Source of the DNA: CBDCYS01 sp965226245
GTDB taxonomy: Bacteria > Acidobacteriota > Terriglobia > Bryobacterales > UBA6623
Length of the DNA: 64,000 bases
Assembly (NCBI GenBank): GCA_965226245.1
Contig: CBDDCL010000015.1
Span: forward strand, 5,580,001-5,644,000
Direction: 5' to 3'
The notes under the pieces were generated by a model. The model was not told the DNA's origin. It did no database searches and saw only the letters and a program-made list of their open reading frames with translations. Each line of letters begins with the position of its first letter. Within the stretch, counting starts at the first letter, position 1. Below are positions 61,964 to 64,000 of the stretch, piece by piece. A program made the position numbers and the translations under genes.

Positions 61964-62195
61964 GGAGTCTAAGTCTTGTCGGTGCGATCTGCCGCCAAAG
62001 GAGTGCCAGCGCTGTTCCTGTCTTTGAAATTGTACCTGCTTCGAGAAGGTTGTCGCGCTGGGTGATTTTCAACGGGCTCATGTATTGTGTCGGCAGCCGC
62101 GAGCAGTCGGCCCTAAACGAAAAGCGTCAGCCGAAAAGAAACAAGCCGAGTGACAGCGGGTTAGCCATCTCCCGTCCCAGCCCCCACCTGCAACC
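61964..62195. other. Divergent intergenic region
   Basis: Between the Ldh-family gene and the FAH fragment; promoters for both are expected here, none clearly recognised. Confidence 0.3.
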
Positions 62196-62531
62196 ATGAA
62201 GCTTTGTACTTTTGAACACGACGGCCGCCCACGGGCCGCTATCATCCTCGGCGCCGCGCCGCTCCCAATTGCCGAAATCATTGCAAGGGTCGGCACCGCC
62301 ATTCCCGAGGAGCTGCTCCCCTTGATCGAAGCCGCTTGCCTGGACGAGCTTCGGGAAGCATCGGCCGGCATCGACGCGACGATTCCCTTGAGTGAGGCCC
62401 GCTTGCGGCTGCCCTACGCCCCAGCATTGCTCCTAGCCTGGCAAGAATTGCCTCTCAGCGCGAACCGGCTCGCTCTGCCTGGAGCGGGCTATTGTTGCTC
62501 TGTTGAGCCGCGAAGCGGCGCCGGATCGTAG
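62196..62531 (+). pseudogene. Truncated fumarylacetoacetate hydrolase-family gene
   Basis: The first ~80 codons (MKLCTFEHDGRPRAAIILGA, IAEIIARVGTAIPEELLPLI, TIPLSEARLRLPYAP) match the N-terminal domain of FAH-family hydrolases, where RLRLPY marks the border to the catalytic domain. The catalytic EGE and metal ligands are absent; similarity stops near 62440 and the frame runs into a dispersed repeat. Non-functional remnant. Confidence 0.68.
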
Positions 62532-62560
62532 CCCATGGGTGGAGCGAAGCGGCACCCTGG

Positions 62561-62740
62561 GTCCGAAACCCTGCGAGGGGAAGCCCCGGACGCCGGACGG
62601 GCGTAGGAAAACAACCGGATGCTTACGCCTCTGCAGCAGAGTTCTCTGTCGCGGGCGTTCGTTGCTGCCCGATACAAGAGCACGCGCTATTCAACCAAAA
62701 CCCTCCGCGCGGAACTGCTAACTAGGAACAGTATTGAGGC
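62561..62740. repeat. Dispersed repeat, copy B
   Basis: Shares ordered blocks with 31988-32143: GTCCGAAACC(C)..., AAGCCCCG, GGAAAACAA and GCTAAC-GAACAGTATTGA. It separates the FAH remnant from the coiled-coil gene, whose present stop (62743) is 2 bp away. Confidence 0.6.
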
Positions 62741-62742
62741 TA

Positions 62743-63282
62743 CTAGTCTAGGAGCGCAACAGCTTGATCGCTCGCTCGACACCGTTGCCGTTCGTCTTCG
62801 CGGACTGAGGCGCCGCGAGCAGGGTCAGGGATCGCTCGCTCGAAATGAGGCGCCGCGAGCAGGTCAGGGACAAATACCGAAAGAGTCTTGGCGAGGTCGT
62901 CGATATCCGCGCCCTCTTCCACCATCACTTCGTGCTCCACCCAGTTACAGAGGGGGATATTGCGGAAGTACATCCGCTCTTGAACGACGAGCGACTTTCG
63001 CGAGGCAAACAGCATTTTCTGTTCGCGAACGAACTGGCGCTGCTCGGTGCGCAGCTCGCCTAGGAAGTCGTCGAGTGATTTGCGGCGGGCGACCTCTTCC
63101 CGCAGATTGTTGAGCTCTTCGAGATGTCCCTTTTGCGCTTCGATCGAGGCGCGGGCTTCGCTCAGAGACTGTCGCTCCCGAGCAAGCTGCACTTCCAGCC
63201 GTTGCTGCATGATGTAGACCGCGAGCAGCGCCGAACCAACGGCAATGAAGATGGGCAATAGAACCCAGAGGACTGTCGTCAT
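62743..63282 (-). CDS. Membrane-anchored coiled-coil hypothetical protein, altered C-terminus
   Basis: 179 aa from ATG 63282: one TM (TVLWVLLPIFIAVGSALLAV, residues 3-22), then coiled coil (QRLEVQLARERQSLSEARAS, EELNNLREEVARRKSLDDFL) and a C-terminal domain with MYFRNIPLCNWVEHEVMVEE. The tail after VPDLLAAP is disturbed by an imperfect tandem duplication (62806-62831 and 62846-62870, differing by one base); an alternative frame ends in SAKTNGNGVERAIKLLRS, likely the original end. Similar proteins are widespread in Acidobacteria, function unknown. Confidence 0.65.
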   Translation of the reverse strand: MTTVLWVLLPIFIAVGSALLAVYIMQQRLEVQLARERQSLSEARASIEAQKGHLEELNNLREEVARRKSLDDFLGELRTEQRQFVREQKMLFASRKSLVVQERMYFRNIPLCNWVEHEVMVEEGADIDDLAKTLSVFVPDLLAAPHFERAIPDPARGASVREDERQRCRASDQAVALLD

Positions 63283-63551
63283 AAAGCCAATATCCTCCCG
63301 AACTACACAGTCATTATACTCCGTGTAGCGCCATTCCAGGCCCAAACACGGCGGTGTCTAGTTACTAGGTCAAGAAATCGGACAACTTCGGGGAATACCT
63401 TAGCGGTCTCCCGGTTGCAGTTGCAGGCTTGAAGTGGCAAGTTGACGATGTGAACAGGATGGCCCGCTCGATGTTACCGGCATCTCCTTTAACCTTCCTT
63501 TAACCCAGGGTTAAGTCTTTCGGAGAATACGCGGCTGGAGAGGCCTGCCCG
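63283..63551. other. Intergenic region
   Basis: Contains TTTAACC repeated around 63478-63505 and a weak dyad AACCCAGGGTT. No gene seen. Confidence 0.3.
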
Positions 63552-64000
63552 CTACGCCGGCCCATCCGGCGGAGGCAAAGACCCTCTCCAGCCTTCCCGC
63601 AGCATGCCGGAGAGGCCGTTCACCAAGCTCAGCTTGCGAGGCTGGTTGGCAATGTTGACGTTCTCGAACGGGTCCATCTCATAGTCATAAAGTTCCGCCG
63701 TACGGGAACCCGTACCGGGAACCGTCCACTCGGTGTAGCGGTAGCGGCGCGTACGAATCGAATGCCCCATGCCGGGGCCCGAGCCCGGAATTTCTCGAGG
63801 GTATTGGCTGAAAGCCGCTCGCTTCCACAGCCGATCGGGATCGTCGATTAAGGGAACAAAGCTGGATCCCTCCAGCCCCAGCGGCCGGCTGACGCCGCAG
63901 ATTTCGCACAGCGACGGATAGATGTCCACGAACTCCGTAAGCGCCGATGTTTTCCTGTCCGCGTTGCGCTGGCCCGGGACGCTCACGATCAACGGCGACC
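63552..64000 (-). CDS. Sulfatase (iduronate-2-sulfatase-like), C-terminal part
   Basis: Partial: 149 codons to the window edge, starting in SPLIVSVPGQ. Typical C-terminal sulfatase subdomain: VDIYPSLCEICGVSRPLGLE, GSSFVPLIDDP, SIRTRRYRYTEW, AELYDYEMDPFENVNIANQP. The catalytic formylglycine site (CxPSR) is further upstream, outside the window. Likely a periplasmic sulfatase for sulfated glycans or related esters. Confidence 0.9.
   Translation of the reverse strand, partial: SPLIVSVPGQRNADRKTSALTEFVDIYPSLCEICGVSRPLGLEGSSFVPLIDDPDRLWKRAAFSQYPREIPGSGPGMGHSIRTRRYRYTEWTVPGTGSRTAELYDYEMDPFENVNIANQPRKLSLVNGLSGMLREGWRGSLPPPDGPA

Overview
The window is GC-rich, densely coded bacterial DNA. It most likely comes from an Acidobacteriota genome of the Bryobacterales/Solibacteraceae type. 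This is inferred from family content: a secreted protein with the C-terminal domain first described in Solibacter (TIGR03437-like), Ser/Thr kinases fused to TolB/WD40-like propellers, a Tat-exported Gfo/Idh/MocA oxidoreductase next to PVC-type dehydrogenase and cytochrome proteins, and many IS remnants. No rRNA, tRNA or CRISPR array was seen.

Layout. 1-4.5 kb (minus): partial nnrD/nnrE, a RCK potassium channel, a beheaded SpoIIE-type phosphatase, a MocA oxidoreductase and a VapBC-like toxin-antitoxin pair. 5.4-9.3 kb: alpha/beta hydrolase, then a sugar-type ABC permease and a cobalamin-binding protein framed by two inverted copies of a palindromic repeat, then a conserved hypothetical. 9.4-12.8 kb: xerD, a glycosyltransferase and an SDR. 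12.8-18.4 kb: a housekeeping run on the minus strand (apt, ispE, prs, rplY, pth, rpsF, rpsR, rplI, SDR) with very short gaps or 4-bp overlaps. All four ribosomal proteins carry long low-complexity C-terminal tails. 18.5-26.1 kb: PQQ-like propeller protein, ThDP enzyme, and an FtsX-type permease plus ATPase divergent from a SGNH esterase, resembling the ybbP-ybbA-tesA arrangement.

26.5-32 kb holds a duplicated kinase promoter/N-terminus, a secreted protein, and a full TolB-type Ser/Thr kinase whose last ~50 codons are separated by an IS630-type insertion. 33-40 kb looks like a sugar or carbohydrate oxidation cluster: Tat MocA oxidoreductase, GDSL/sorbosone-dehydrogenase-like/HEAT protein, and a HEAT/azurin-like/cytochrome c protein, followed by an Nramp transporter remnant. 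40.8-42.7 kb is a tandem IS1595-type duplication. 43-49 kb: SPOR protein, frameshifted lipA, coiled-coil protein, lnt and an S9 oligopeptidase. 49-51.4 kb: IS remnant, winged-helix-like protein, hairpin repeats and a BNR protein.

51.5-53.8 kb: a membrane pyrophosphatase with the K+-dependent signature, preceded by a strong terminator hairpin in its leader. 54.2-57.4 kb: a large secreted TIGR03437-like protein split by a 530-bp IS1380-type miniature element. 57.5-64 kb: MaoC hydratase, ISL3 remnant, ORF6N protein, aquaporin, Ldh-family dehydrogenase, a truncated FAH-family gene, a membrane coiled-coil protein and a partial sulfatase.

The most unusual non-coding signal is a scattered set of short hairpins with different but perfectly self-complementary stems and mostly a GGA-containing loop. 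Two of them sit in tandem behind the same 16-nt leader.
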